From Hyalangium ruber (GTDB lineage: Bacteria; Myxococcota; Myxococcia; Myxococcales; Myxococcaceae): a stretch of 64,000 nucleotides of DNA. Position 1 is the first letter of the stretch; every line of letters starts with the position of its first letter. The stretch covers positions 62,001 to 126,000 of the forward strand of contig NZ_JAXIVS010000017.1 in assembly GCF_034259325.1 (NCBI RefSeq), given 5' to 3'. Positions 8,651-16,435 of this stretch are shown in pieces. The position numbers were made by a program, and so were the translations under genes. The notes under the pieces were generated by a model. It ran no database searches and was not told the origin of the DNA. It was given only the letters and a program-made list of their open reading frames with translations.

Positions 8651-9406
8651 GTGCTCCCCCACTCTTCCCTTCGTCGAGGCTTCACGCTCATCGAGCTGAT
8701 GAGCGCCGTGGTCATCCTCACCGTGCTGGCCACGCTGGCCCTCACTGTCAGGGTCTACGGCCTGGGTCGTGCCCGAGTGAACAACGCCGTGTTCGACGTG
8801 GCGGCCCTGTTCTCCACCGCGCAGCTCCAAGCCCTGCGCAGCGGCGTCCCCCACTATCTCGTCCTGCAGCAGCCCGCTGATGGGCGCGTCCGCATCACCC
8901 TGCTGGAGCGCCCCGATGCACAGCCAGCGATCGCGTGGGACGCGCTGGACCTGAGCCAAGGCCCCGAGGCGGCGCTGGCCTTCCAGCGCACTCGACCGGA
9001 CGGCACCTCCGAGCTCTCGCCTGCGACCGTGCGAGACCGGCTGACGCTGGGAGGCAGCGCGGGCATGGACGCGGGAGGCCTCGCCTTCCTGGACCTCGAC
9101 TCTCCCCGTCTCCGGAGGCCGCTGCCTCCTCCGTTCCACACCACGCCGCTCACCACGCCGTCCTTCACTCCAGTGGATCTCCACCTGCCCACGCGCGAGC
9201 TGCTGGGTGGCTGCTCCTTCTGTGTCGGCGGCGCGCAACCCTACGGCGTCATCCGCTTCAACCCCGACGGCACCGTGCGCCTCGAGACAGGAGGCGTGGA
9301 GACCGGCGGCACCCTCGCCCTCATGCCCAACACCCCCGAGGAGTCCCGCTTCGCTCCTCGACTGCTGACCATCGCCGCGCCCGCCGGAGCGGTGCGCGTC
9401 TTCTAG
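8651..9406 (+). CDS. GspH/FimT-type minor pilin (pseudopilin)
   Basis: 251 aa, GTG start with a perfect AGGAGG at 8639-8644. The prepilin signature RRGFTLIELMSAVVILTVLATLAL has the cleavage site after Gly, the conserved Glu at +5 and a long hydrophobic N-terminal helix. PilD/GspO peptidase would process it and the protein would prime or cap a type IV pilus or type II secretion pseudopilus. The remainder is a variable globular domain with two Cys (GGCSFCVGG). First gene of a four-gene run of prepilin-like proteins. Confidence 0.88.
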   Translation: MLPHSSLRRGFTLIELMSAVVILTVLATLALTVRVYGLGRARVNNAVFDVAALFSTAQLQALRSGVPHYLVLQQPADGRVRITLLERPDAQPAIAWDALDLSQGPEAALAFQRTRPDGTSELSPATVRDRLTLGGSAGMDAGGLAFLDLDSPRLRRPLPPPFHTTPLTTPSFTPVDLHLPTRELLGGCSFCVGGAQPYGVIRFNPDGTVRLETGGVETGGTLALMPNTPEESRFAPRLLTIAAPAGAVRVF

Positions 9407-9420
9407 GAGGCCCTCACATC

Positions 9421-9978
9421 ATGAGCCCTTCCCATCACTCCCCTCGCGGCTTCAGCATCATCGAGGCCATGGCCGCCATGGCGGTCTTCGTCATCGGCGT
9501 CGTCGGCGTCATGCAGATGAATGTGCTGGCCAGCCAGCAGAACAACCTGGCCCGCCACCAGACCCTCGCGAGCAAGATCGCCCGCGACGTGGCCGACTCC
9601 TTCGAGCGACTGCCCTACAACCACCCGATCTTCCTCCCCACGACGTCCCTGCAGCCCACCGACGCGGACTTCAGTAACCCCACCGTCCCCGACGGGCTGT
9701 GGAGACTGGAGGACGCCATCGCCCTCGCGGGAGTGCGCCCGATGCTGGGGGCGGCCGACGCCATCATCCAGTCCGAGGGCGGCGGCGACTTCTTCGAGGT
9801 CACCTGGCGCTCCCAGCGCGTGGAGAACCCCAGCCAGGCGGGCGTCTTCGACTCGCGCCGCATCGCCATCATGGTGCGCTACCCCACGCCGGGAGGCTTC
9901 CGCCAGGTCACCGTGTGGACCGTGAAGTACGACCCGGCCGCCGTCACCCTCGACCCCGATGCAGTCCTGGAGATCTGA
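9421..9978 (+). CDS. PilV-like minor pilin
   Basis: 185 aa. Prepilin leader SPRGFSIIEAMAAMAVFVIGVVGVMQMN, with Gly before the cleavage point and Glu at +5. Length and the long amphipathic helix after the leader resemble PilV/PulI-type minor pilins. Start at ATG 9421, 14 bases after the previous stop; longer in-frame versions read through the preceding gene. Expected to assemble with the neighbouring minor pilins in the inner membrane. Confidence 0.87.
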   Translation: MSPSHHSPRGFSIIEAMAAMAVFVIGVVGVMQMNVLASQQNNLARHQTLASKIARDVADSFERLPYNHPIFLPTTSLQPTDADFSNPTVPDGLWRLEDAIALAGVRPMLGAADAIIQSEGGGDFFEVTWRSQRVENPSQAGVFDSRRIAIMVRYPTPGGFRQVTVWTVKYDPAAVTLDPDAVLEI

Positions 9979-9981
9979 GCC

Positions 9982-11268
9982 ATGCGTCCCTCTCTCCGTT
10001 CTCGAGGCTTCACCCTGGTCGAGTTGCTCATCGGTGCCGCCGTGGGCGCCGTGGTGCTGCTGGGCATCAGCCTGACGTTCATCTCCCAGGCCCGGCAGTA
10101 CCAGGCGCACGCCAGCCGCCGCGCCATCCAGGCCAACGCGCGCCAGGCCCTGGCCTTCGTGGGCCGCATCGTTCGCACCGCCGGCTATGGCGTCAATCCG
10201 GACCGCGCCGTGCTCGCCTACGACTCCTATGACGTAGCGAGCGACAGCGCCGCGCCCGGCTTCCCGGACGCGGTGGTGGTGCATTGGAGAGACCCGCTCT
10301 TCCGTCGCCCGGTGCAGTCGGCCAACTCCACCCAGCTCACCCTGCCAGCCACCCAGCCGCTGAGCGAGCCGCTGCGGCAGGGGCAGATCCTGCTGGTGCT
10401 CTGCCCGCTGGCGCGCAACCACGCCTTCGTCACCGTGGCGACCTACCGGAACGAAGGTGAGTTCACCATCCCGTTGGATTCGACGCTCCCCGCCGCCGCG
10501 CCCAACTCCCCCATCCACGGACCGGGCCGGCTGTTCCACGAGCAGGACAAGCTGGACAGCGACACCTGCTTCAGCGCTCCCGGTGCTCAGGTGGTGAAGG
10601 TGCGGCGCGCCGCCTTCTACGTGGCGACGTTCGACTCCGACGGAGACCCGGCCACTCCCGAGAAGACGCCCTATCTGATGATGAACCAGGGGCTGGACAT
10701 GCCCACCGACACCCAGGTGCAGGGCGACACGGTCATCGACGAGAACGACTCCGTTCCGGTGGCCGAGGGCATCGAGCAGTTCCAGGTGGCGTACCTGCTC
10801 AACTCCAACAACGACAACCCGCCGCTCATCCGGGGGGTGAATGAGTCGCCCATGCTGCCGCCCACCTACTACGGCGAGCAGTGGGAACGCATCGACCCCG
10901 TCACGCTGGGGGCCAACTGGTTCTTCGACCCGTCCATTCGCTTCACCGATGCGCGGCGCACGGCCGATCACCCCGCCAACCTCCGCCAGGTACGCCTGAC
11001 CGTGGTGGCGCGCAGCACCGTGGCCGACCCGGACATCCGGGGCGACAACCTGCTGACGGCCACGGAGGGAGCTCCGCTGCCGGATGGCACGGTGCCCTGG
11101 CGCCAGCTGGAGAACCTGGGCACGCCCGGCTCACCCGACTTCACGCCCTCGGGCGGCCACTTCTACCGAGTGCTGCTGCGCGAGTCGATCACCTCCAAGA
11201 ACCTGATGATGAACGCGCAGTTCCCCCCGGTCTCGTTCCTCTCCAGCACACCCGTAGGCGGAGGTTGA
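9982..11268 (+). CDS. PilW-like minor pilin
   Basis: 428 aa. Prepilin leader SRGFTLVELLIGAAVGAVVLLGISLTF with Gly/Phe cleavage and Glu+5, followed by ARQALAFVGRIVRTAGYGVNPD, a typical PilW feature (helix, then the RxAGYG-type turn). PilW proteins in other bacteria are often shorter; the extra length here is a beta-rich globular part with inserts. Begins 3 bases after the previous stop, so coupled translation is likely. Confidence 0.87.
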   Translation: MRPSLRSRGFTLVELLIGAAVGAVVLLGISLTFISQARQYQAHASRRAIQANARQALAFVGRIVRTAGYGVNPDRAVLAYDSYDVASDSAAPGFPDAVVVHWRDPLFRRPVQSANSTQLTLPATQPLSEPLRQGQILLVLCPLARNHAFVTVATYRNEGEFTIPLDSTLPAAAPNSPIHGPGRLFHEQDKLDSDTCFSAPGAQVVKVRRAAFYVATFDSDGDPATPEKTPYLMMNQGLDMPTDTQVQGDTVIDENDSVPVAEGIEQFQVAYLLNSNNDNPPLIRGVNESPMLPPTYYGEQWERIDPVTLGANWFFDPSIRFTDARRTADHPANLRQVRLTVVARSTVADPDIRGDNLLTATEGAPLPDGTVPWRQLENLGTPGSPDFTPSGGHFYRVLLRESITSKNLMMNAQFPPVSFLSSTPVGGG

Positions 11269-11273
11269 ACCCC

Positions 11274-11750
11274 ATGAAACGCCTCACTCCCCACCCCCGA
11301 GGCATGGCGCTGGTGTTGGCCATGGTCGTCGTGGTGCTCATCACCCTGCTGGTGGCGGGCGCCATCTCCTTCACCGGCACCGAGCGGGCCGCCTCCCTCA
11401 TGCAGACGCAGGAGGACCAGATGTCCTCGTGCATCCAGGCGGCGCGCAACCTCTTCATCTCCCGCATGCGCATGATTCCGGCCACCAGCGTGGAGACGGT
11501 CACCTTCGATGAGCAGATGAACGGCGCCCGCGTGGCGACCGGTCACTTCGGCCGCGTGACGGTCAACTCCGTCACCGACACGACCAGCTCCGTGCAGGAC
11601 GCCAACATCAACGTCATGGCCATCGACCAGACGCCCGGTAACCCTCAGCCCGTGAAGTTCTACGCCGTCACCGCCGTGTGCCAGGAAGTCGCCGACGACC
11701 CGAGCAGCCCGGAGCGCGAGGTCGAGTTCCTCGTCAAGGTGGGCCTGTAG
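11274..11750 (+). CDS. PilX-like minor pilin
   Basis: 158 aa. Hydrophobic N-terminal segment HPRGMALVLAMVVVVLITLLVAGAISFT with Gly before Met and, like other PilX/GspK-type proteins, no Glu at +5. Next comes SFTGTERAASLMQTQEDQ, the usual PilX continuation. It completes the run FimT-PilV-PilW-PilX; no pilY1 or pilE-like gene follows, since the next gene converges after 4 bases. Confidence 0.82.
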   Translation: MKRLTPHPRGMALVLAMVVVVLITLLVAGAISFTGTERAASLMQTQEDQMSSCIQAARNLFISRMRMIPATSVETVTFDEQMNGARVATGHFGRVTVNSVTDTTSSVQDANINVMAIDQTPGNPQPVKFYAVTAVCQEVADDPSSPEREVEFLVKVGL

Positions 11751-11754
11751 CGCG

Positions 11755-12288
11755 TCACGCGTGGTACGAGGTGGCGCACGGCCCCGCGTACTCGACGCCC
11801 TTCTGCTCGAAGATGGTGCGTGTCACCCGATCGACATTCCCACCGTAGATGTGGATGGAGACGGTGGGCTTGCCCTCGGGACAGGCCCCCTCGATGCGGT
11901 GAACGTCCCGGGGAGGAATGACCACGGCCGTGTCCCCGGGCGCATTGAAGCGCGACTCCAGCTCCTGCAGCCCGCCAGTGTCCGAGCGGCGGAAGCGCAC
12001 CTCCCGCTCACGGCCGGTGACGACACCGATGACGCCCCACGTCGTGTGGTTGTGGATGGGCGTCGACTGCCCAGGCCTCAACACGATGCTGACGATGCAG
12101 AAGCGCTCCAGCGGATCACAGTGGATGACGTGCCGGGCGTAACAGCCCTCGGCGGGCTGGACATAGGTATCGGGGAGTCCCTGGGCCAGCCAGGGTGTGA
12201 GGGCCTCGCGCACCCGTTGAGTGACGAACTCTGGCTCTCCTGTTGCCAGGGCAGCACTCGCGATCTCGTCGATGAACGTGTCCAGCAT
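11755..12288 (-). CDS. Cysteine dioxygenase family protein
   Basis: 177 aa cupin. Cysteine dioxygenases oxidise cysteine to cysteine sulfinate with a mononuclear iron held by three His. The expected ligands are visible: His79 and His81 in TPIHNHTTWG and His130 in PRDVHRIEG. Bacterial enzymes of this type may prefer cysteine or 3-mercaptopropionate, and the sequence alone does not decide. The start at 12288 has GGAGG 7 bases upstream; a longer GTG/ATG version lacks this. Divergent from a YeiH-type exporter gene 58 bases away, which suggests a sulfur-oxidation/export pair. Confidence 0.85.
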   Translation of the reverse strand: MLDTFIDEIASAALATGEPEFVTQRVREALTPWLAQGLPDTYVQPAEGCYARHVIHCDPLERFCIVSIVLRPGQSTPIHNHTTWGVIGVVTGREREVRFRRSDTGGLQELESRFNAPGDTAVVIPPRDVHRIEGACPEGKPTVSIHIYGGNVDRVTRTIFEQKGVEYAGPCATSYHA

Positions 12289-12346
12289 GGGGTGTCCTCC
12301 GCTCGGGTAGGCTCCAGCACCCTCTCCGATCAAGGAAGGTTGGTAG

Positions 12347-13537
12347 GTGTCCCCCGTCCCCACTCACTCCTCCGAGCCTGCAGCCTGGGAGAAGGTAGTG
12401 CTGGGAGTCTGCTGGTCACAGGTCCCCTCCCTCATTCCCGGAGTCCTGGCCGCGGCGTGTGTCAGCCTGCTGGCACATGGCGCATCGCGGCTGCTCGGTG
12501 CTCAGCTCTTGCAGTGGCAGGGACTCGCCCCCGAGGGCCGCGCCAGTCCTGTGTCCGCCATTGCACTGTCGGTCATCCTGGGGCTGCTCCTGTCCGGACT
12601 GGCTCGCGCCCCCTGGCTCTGCCCCGGGTTGACCTTCGCGATGAAGAAGCTGCTGCGGCTGGGAATCATCCTGCTCGGGCTGAAGCTGGCGATTGGCGAT
12701 GTGCTCAAGGTGGGAGCCCTGGGCATTCCCGTGGTGGTGGCCGTGGTGAGCATTGGCATCGGCGCCAGCCTGTTGCTGGCCCGCGCCCTGAAGGTGAGTC
12801 GAACCCTGGGCCTGCTCGCCGCGGCGTCCACGGGCATCTGCGGAATCACGGCGACGCTGGCGGTGGCGCCCGTGCTTCAAGCGGATGATCAAGAGGTCGC
12901 CTACACGGTGGCCAATGTCACGCTGTTCGGCCTGGTGGGCATGCTCCTGTACCCGTTCGTGGCGCACGCGCTGTTCGCGGCACACCCCGGCGCGGCGGGA
13001 GCGTTCCTGGGCACCGCCATCCACGACACCTCTCAGGTGATGGGGGCGGCGCTCTCCTATCAGGAGATGTTCGGCCAACCGGGCGCGGCGCAGATCGCCA
13101 CCGTGACCAAGCTCACCCGCAACGCGCTGCTCGTCGCGGTGGTGCCCATGCTGGGGCTGCTCCACCGGCGGATGAGCGCGAAGGAGTGCGGCAGGGCCGC
13201 CCCCCTCTCGGAGCTGTTTCCCCTCTTCGTGCTGGGGTTCCTCGCCGCCGCGCTCGTCCGCTCCGTGGGAGAGGCGGGGCTGGCCTCCCAGGGGCTCGCC
13301 TTTGGCTCCATGACCCCGGATGTCTGGAGGGGCCTCATCCATCAACTGGGCGAGCAGACCTCTGGGATGCTGCTGGCGACGGCCCTGGCGGCGGTGGGCC
13401 TCTCCACGCGGCTGTCCGTGTTCCGGGTGCTCGGTGTGGCGCCCTTCCTGTTGGGCCTGGCGGCGGCGGTGGCGGTCAGCCTCAGCTCTCTGGGGCTCGC
13501 GGCCCTCGTGGGCCCACTGCTGGACCCGACCCGCTGA
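12347..13537 (+). CDS. YeiH/UPF0324 family putative sulfate exporter
   Basis: 396 aa with about ten membrane segments. Matches the UPF0324 (PF03601) family: FAMKKLLRLGIILLGLKL, ASTGICGITATLAVAPVLQA, GTAIHDTSQVMGAA and TKLTRNALLVAVVPML are all typical blocks. Family members encoded beside sulfonate-degradation genes are proposed sulfate/sulfite exporters. GTG start with AAGGAAGG upstream. The N-terminal 20 residues before the first helix are hydrophilic. The divergent cysteine dioxygenase supports a role in removing the sulfur oxyanion formed from cysteine, an inference from context. Confidence 0.85.
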   Translation: MSPVPTHSSEPAAWEKVVLGVCWSQVPSLIPGVLAAACVSLLAHGASRLLGAQLLQWQGLAPEGRASPVSAIALSVILGLLLSGLARAPWLCPGLTFAMKKLLRLGIILLGLKLAIGDVLKVGALGIPVVVAVVSIGIGASLLLARALKVSRTLGLLAAASTGICGITATLAVAPVLQADDQEVAYTVANVTLFGLVGMLLYPFVAHALFAAHPGAAGAFLGTAIHDTSQVMGAALSYQEMFGQPGAAQIATVTKLTRNALLVAVVPMLGLLHRRMSAKECGRAAPLSELFPLFVLGFLAAALVRSVGEAGLASQGLAFGSMTPDVWRGLIHQLGEQTSGMLLATALAAVGLSTRLSVFRVLGVAPFLLGLAAAVAVSLSSLGLAALVGPLLDPTR

Positions 13538-13556
13538 CCGCCGCCTGCCGTTCCCT

Positions 13557-14612
13557 TCAGCTCCGCTCGTCGAACACGCCGCGCTTGGCCTGGTCCCGCT
13601 CGATGGAGCGGAAGAGCGCGCCGAAGTTCCCCTCGCCGAACGAGAGGTGGTTCTTGCGCTGGATGATCTCGATGAAGATGGGACCGATGAGGTTGCGGGT
13701 GAAGATCTGCAGCAGGTAGCCCTCCTCGTCCCCGTCCACCAGCACGTTGCGGCGGCGGATCTCCTCGCGGTCCTCCGTCACTCCGGGCACACGCTCGAAG
13801 ACCTCGCGGTAGTACTCGTCATCCATGTCCAGCATCTGGATGTCGGTGCCCTCCAGGGCGCGCAGCGAGCCGAGGATGTCGGTGGTGACGAACGCCAGGT
13901 GCTGGACGCCCGGGCCCTTGTACTCCTCGAGGTACTCGTTGATCTGGCTCTTCTTCTCGGTCGCCTCGTTGATGGGGATGCAAAACGTGCCGCAAGGCGA
14001 GCGCAGCGCGTAGGAGGTCAGCCCCGTCTTCACGCCGCGGATGTCGAAGTAGCGCACCTCGGTGAAGCCGAAGATGTCCTTGTAGAAGGCCGACCAGCGC
14101 CCCATCGTCCCCTTCTCCACGTTGTTGGTGAGGTGGTCGATGGCGGTAAATCCCTTGGAGGGCACGCGCGCGGGCTCGGGGTGCGTCACGAAGCCCAGCT
14201 TCTCCCAGCGCTGAGCGTCGTTCGCCCCGTCCACCAGGTAGATGAGGCTCTCGCCGATGCCGTAGACGGCGGGAACCGGCTGGCCGTCTCGGAAGAAGAG
14301 GTCACCTTCGCCGCGCGAGCGGGCCCCTCGGGCCACCGCGGCCTCCTTGGCCTTCACGCCATCGAGCACGCGCCAGCCCATGGAGCAGATGCTGGGGCCG
14401 TGCAGGGCGGAGAACCCCTCGGCGAAGGAGGTGCGCCCCCGGTTGAGCAGCAGCCGGATGTCGCCCTGCTCGTACAGGTCGATGCGCCGGACGGGGTGGT
14501 GCATCGTCCGGGAGAAGCCGAACGCGAGGAAGAGGCGGTCGAGCCGCTCGGGCTCGGGGGAGACGAATTCGATGAAGTCGATGCCTTGCAGGCCGACCGG
14601 GTTGAGGATCAT
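13557..14612 (-). CDS. hppD: 4-Hydroxyphenylpyruvate dioxygenase
   Basis: 351 aa. Converts 4-hydroxyphenylpyruvate to homogentisate in tyrosine degradation. Two vicinal-oxygen-chelate domains are present, with iron ligands in the second: His160 (AIDHLTNNV), His238 (GVQHLAFVT) and Glu315 (FIEIIQRK). The C-terminal GEGNFGALFRSIERDQ is the usual HPPD gate helix. Start at ATG 14612, giving MILNPVGLQGIDFIEF; no strong ribosome site is seen. A LysR regulator is divergent across 82 bases that contain two overlapping inverted repeats, so it is probably the local regulator. Confidence 0.96.
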   Translation of the reverse strand: MILNPVGLQGIDFIEFVSPEPERLDRLFLAFGFSRTMHHPVRRIDLYEQGDIRLLLNRGRTSFAEGFSALHGPSICSMGWRVLDGVKAKEAAVARGARSRGEGDLFFRDGQPVPAVYGIGESLIYLVDGANDAQRWEKLGFVTHPEPARVPSKGFTAIDHLTNNVEKGTMGRWSAFYKDIFGFTEVRYFDIRGVKTGLTSYALRSPCGTFCIPINEATEKKSQINEYLEEYKGPGVQHLAFVTTDILGSLRALEGTDIQMLDMDDEYYREVFERVPGVTEDREEIRRRNVLVDGDEEGYLLQIFTRNLIGPIFIEIIQRKNHLSFGEGNFGALFRSIERDQAKRGVFDERS

Positions 14613-14654
14613 GCGCGCAAAGTAGGGACGACCCTGGGTGGAAGAAAGCACAAA

Positions 14655-14687
14655 GGACTGCCAGACATTGTCAGTCCGTTGCACAAT
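14655..14687. promoter_or_regulatory. LysR-type operator candidate between hppD and lysR
   Basis: Two interlocked inverted repeats, each with an 11-base spacer: GGACTG (14655-14660) / CAGTCC (14672-14677), and ATTGT (14667-14671) / ACAAT (14683-14687). The second contains the T-N11-A core expected of LysR-family binding sites. The repeats lie 8 bases before the lysR start and 43 bases before the hppD start, so a bound regulator could cover its own promoter while activating hppD. Confidence 0.65.
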
Positions 14688-14694
14688 CCTCCCC

Positions 14695-15579
14695 ATGAAC
14701 CTCACCCTGGAGCAGGCCCGTGCGCTGGATGCCCTCGCCCGCCATGGCACCTTCGCGGCCGCGGCCCAGGCGCTCCACAAGCGACACACCGCGGTGCTGT
14801 ACGCGCTGCGCACCCTGGAGGAGCAGACCGACCTGGTGCTCCTGGACCGGCGCGGATACCGCACCCGGCTGACGGCGGCGGGGGAGCGGGTGCTCGAGCA
14901 CTGCCGCAAGCTGCTGGCGGCAGAGCGTGAGCTGGAAGCGGCGTGCGCGGAGATCCGCACCGGCTGGGAACCCACCCTGCGAGTCATCTTCGACGGCATT
15001 TTCCCCGCCGAGCCGGTGCTACGCGCAGTGAAGCAGCTCCGCACCGAGGGCGCGGGGACACGCTTTCACGTCTCGGCCGAGTTCCTCACCGGGGTGGAGG
15101 CGGCATTCGTGCGCGAGGAGGCGGACTTGATGGTGTCGCTGCTACCGCCCACCCTGCCGGGCCTTCGCTCCTATCGGCTGACGGAGCTGAAGGCCGTGCT
15201 GGTGGCCCACCGCTCTCATCCCCTGGCGCGGATGCGGGGCCCGCTGAAGGATGAGGAGCTGGCCCAGCACCTGCTACTCACCGTGCGGGGCTCGGATCCG
15301 CGCCTGCAGCTGAGCACCGGTGCGCTGGAGGACCGCTCCACGGTGCATCTCAACGACTTCGCCTCCAAGAAGGCCGCCATCCTCGAGGGGCTGGGCTACG
15401 GCTGGCTCCCGGAGCACCTGATGGCGCGGGAGCGCCGGGGAGAGTTCAAGGCGCTGAAGCTCGTTCGGGGCGCCACGCACCTCTTCCACCCCTCCCTGCA
15501 TCACCGAGCGGGAGTTCGGCTGGGGCGGGCGGCCAGCCGTGTGGTGCAAGCACTCACCGGGGTGGACCCCTCGCCATGA
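14695..15579 (+). CDS. LysR-family transcriptional regulator, divergent from hppD
   Basis: 294 aa. N-terminal winged helix (LTLEQARALDALARHGTFAAAAQALHKRHTAV..LRTLEEQTDLVLLDR, shown in part) and a C-terminal effector domain with DLMVSLLP and the LTELKAVLVAHRSHPLA region. Start at ATG 14695 gives the normal LysR N terminus. The intergenic operator candidate and the divergent layout argue for control of hppD; the effector may be a tyrosine-pathway metabolite, but that is inference. Confidence 0.9.
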   Translation: MNLTLEQARALDALARHGTFAAAAQALHKRHTAVLYALRTLEEQTDLVLLDRRGYRTRLTAAGERVLEHCRKLLAAERELEAACAEIRTGWEPTLRVIFDGIFPAEPVLRAVKQLRTEGAGTRFHVSAEFLTGVEAAFVREEADLMVSLLPPTLPGLRSYRLTELKAVLVAHRSHPLARMRGPLKDEELAQHLLLTVRGSDPRLQLSTGALEDRSTVHLNDFASKKAAILEGLGYGWLPEHLMARERRGEFKALKLVRGATHLFHPSLHHRAGVRLGRAASRVVQALTGVDPSP

Positions 15580-15631
15580 ACCCTCACATGAAAAGCTTGC
15601 ACGCCTGCTAAGCCTTTCACCAGACGACTTT

Positions 15632-15704
15632 CATGGCCTCTTGGCCATGGCCCGAAAACACAAGCCCTGTGCAGAATGGAGCGGACGACCTGCCCATGCA
15701 GGTC
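15632..15704 (+). promoter_or_regulatory. Two 7-bp hairpins in the leader of the crp-like gene
   Basis: CATGGCC (15632-15638) / GGCCATG (15643-15649), loop TCTT. GACCTGC (15687-15693) / GCAGGTC (15698-15704), loop CCAT. Both stems are perfect. The second ends 2 bases before the ribosome binding site GGAGGT (15707-15712) of the Crp-family gene. They could be RNA hairpins that tune translation, or the second (18-bp palindrome) could be an autoregulatory operator. Confidence 0.5.
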
Positions 15705-15718
15705 ATGGAGGTCGAATC

Positions 15719-16399
15719 GTGTCGTATGGGCAGCTTCTGACGCAGATCCCCATCTTCGCGCACCTGCAGGGCGAGGATCTGGAGCACCTGTCCGCCCTGC
15801 TCCGCCCGCGTCGCTATGACAAGGGCGAGGTCATCTTCCACCAGGGAGACATTGGCACCGCCCTCTTCATCATCCGCAAGGGGCAGGTGGCCATCCGCCT
15901 CAGCTCGGATGATGGCAAGGAGGTCACCCTGACGATGCTCGACCGGGGCGACTTCTTCGGCGAGCTGGCGCTGCTGGACGGAGAGCCCCGCTCGACGGAC
16001 GCCGTCGCGCGCGAGGAGTCCGACCTGCTCAGCCTCCAGCGCGAGGACTTCCAGCGCTTCCTGGACGCGCGGCCCCAGGTGACCAAGGGCCTGCTGGCCG
16101 CCCTGAGCCATCTGGTCCGGCGCGTCACCCAGCTGGTGCATGACCGGACCTTCCTCGACGCTCGCACGCGCCTGGTCCGCGTCCTGCTCGAGCTGGCCGA
16201 GCACCAGGGCAAGCCCAGCGGCGAGGGCGTGGTCATCCCCCACAAGATTACCCAGTCCGAGCTGGCCAACCTCTGCGGCCTCACCCGCGAGAGCGCCAAC
16301 AAGTGGCTGCGCTTCTATGTCCGCGAGGGACTTCTCTCCTACGAAGGAGGGCAGATCACCCTCGTACAGCCCGAAAAGCTCGGGCGGGAAGCGGAGTAG
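15719..16399 (+). CDS. Crp/Fnr-family transcriptional regulator
   Basis: 226 aa from the GTG at 15719, with GGAGGT 6 bases upstream. An N-terminal cyclic-nucleotide-binding beta-roll carries the phosphate-binding cassette FFGELALLDGEPRS; Glu82 and the Arg91-Ser92 pair match the cAMP-contacting residues of E. coli CRP. A dimerisation helix follows, then a C-terminal winged helix (ITQSELANLCGLTRESANKWLRFY). Nearby, two perfect CRP-consensus sites lie at 17735-17773, a plausible target. Converges with the TPR/double-CNB gene. Confidence 0.9.
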   Translation: MSYGQLLTQIPIFAHLQGEDLEHLSALLRPRRYDKGEVIFHQGDIGTALFIIRKGQVAIRLSSDDGKEVTLTMLDRGDFFGELALLDGEPRSTDAVAREESDLLSLQREDFQRFLDARPQVTKGLLAALSHLVRRVTQLVHDRTFLDARTRLVRVLLELAEHQGKPSGEGVVIPHKITQSELANLCGLTRESANKWLRFYVREGLLSYEGGQITLVQPEKLGREAE

Positions 16400-16435
16400 C
16401 CCGCTCCCCGCCCCGAGTTCCGGCTCGACGTTGCC

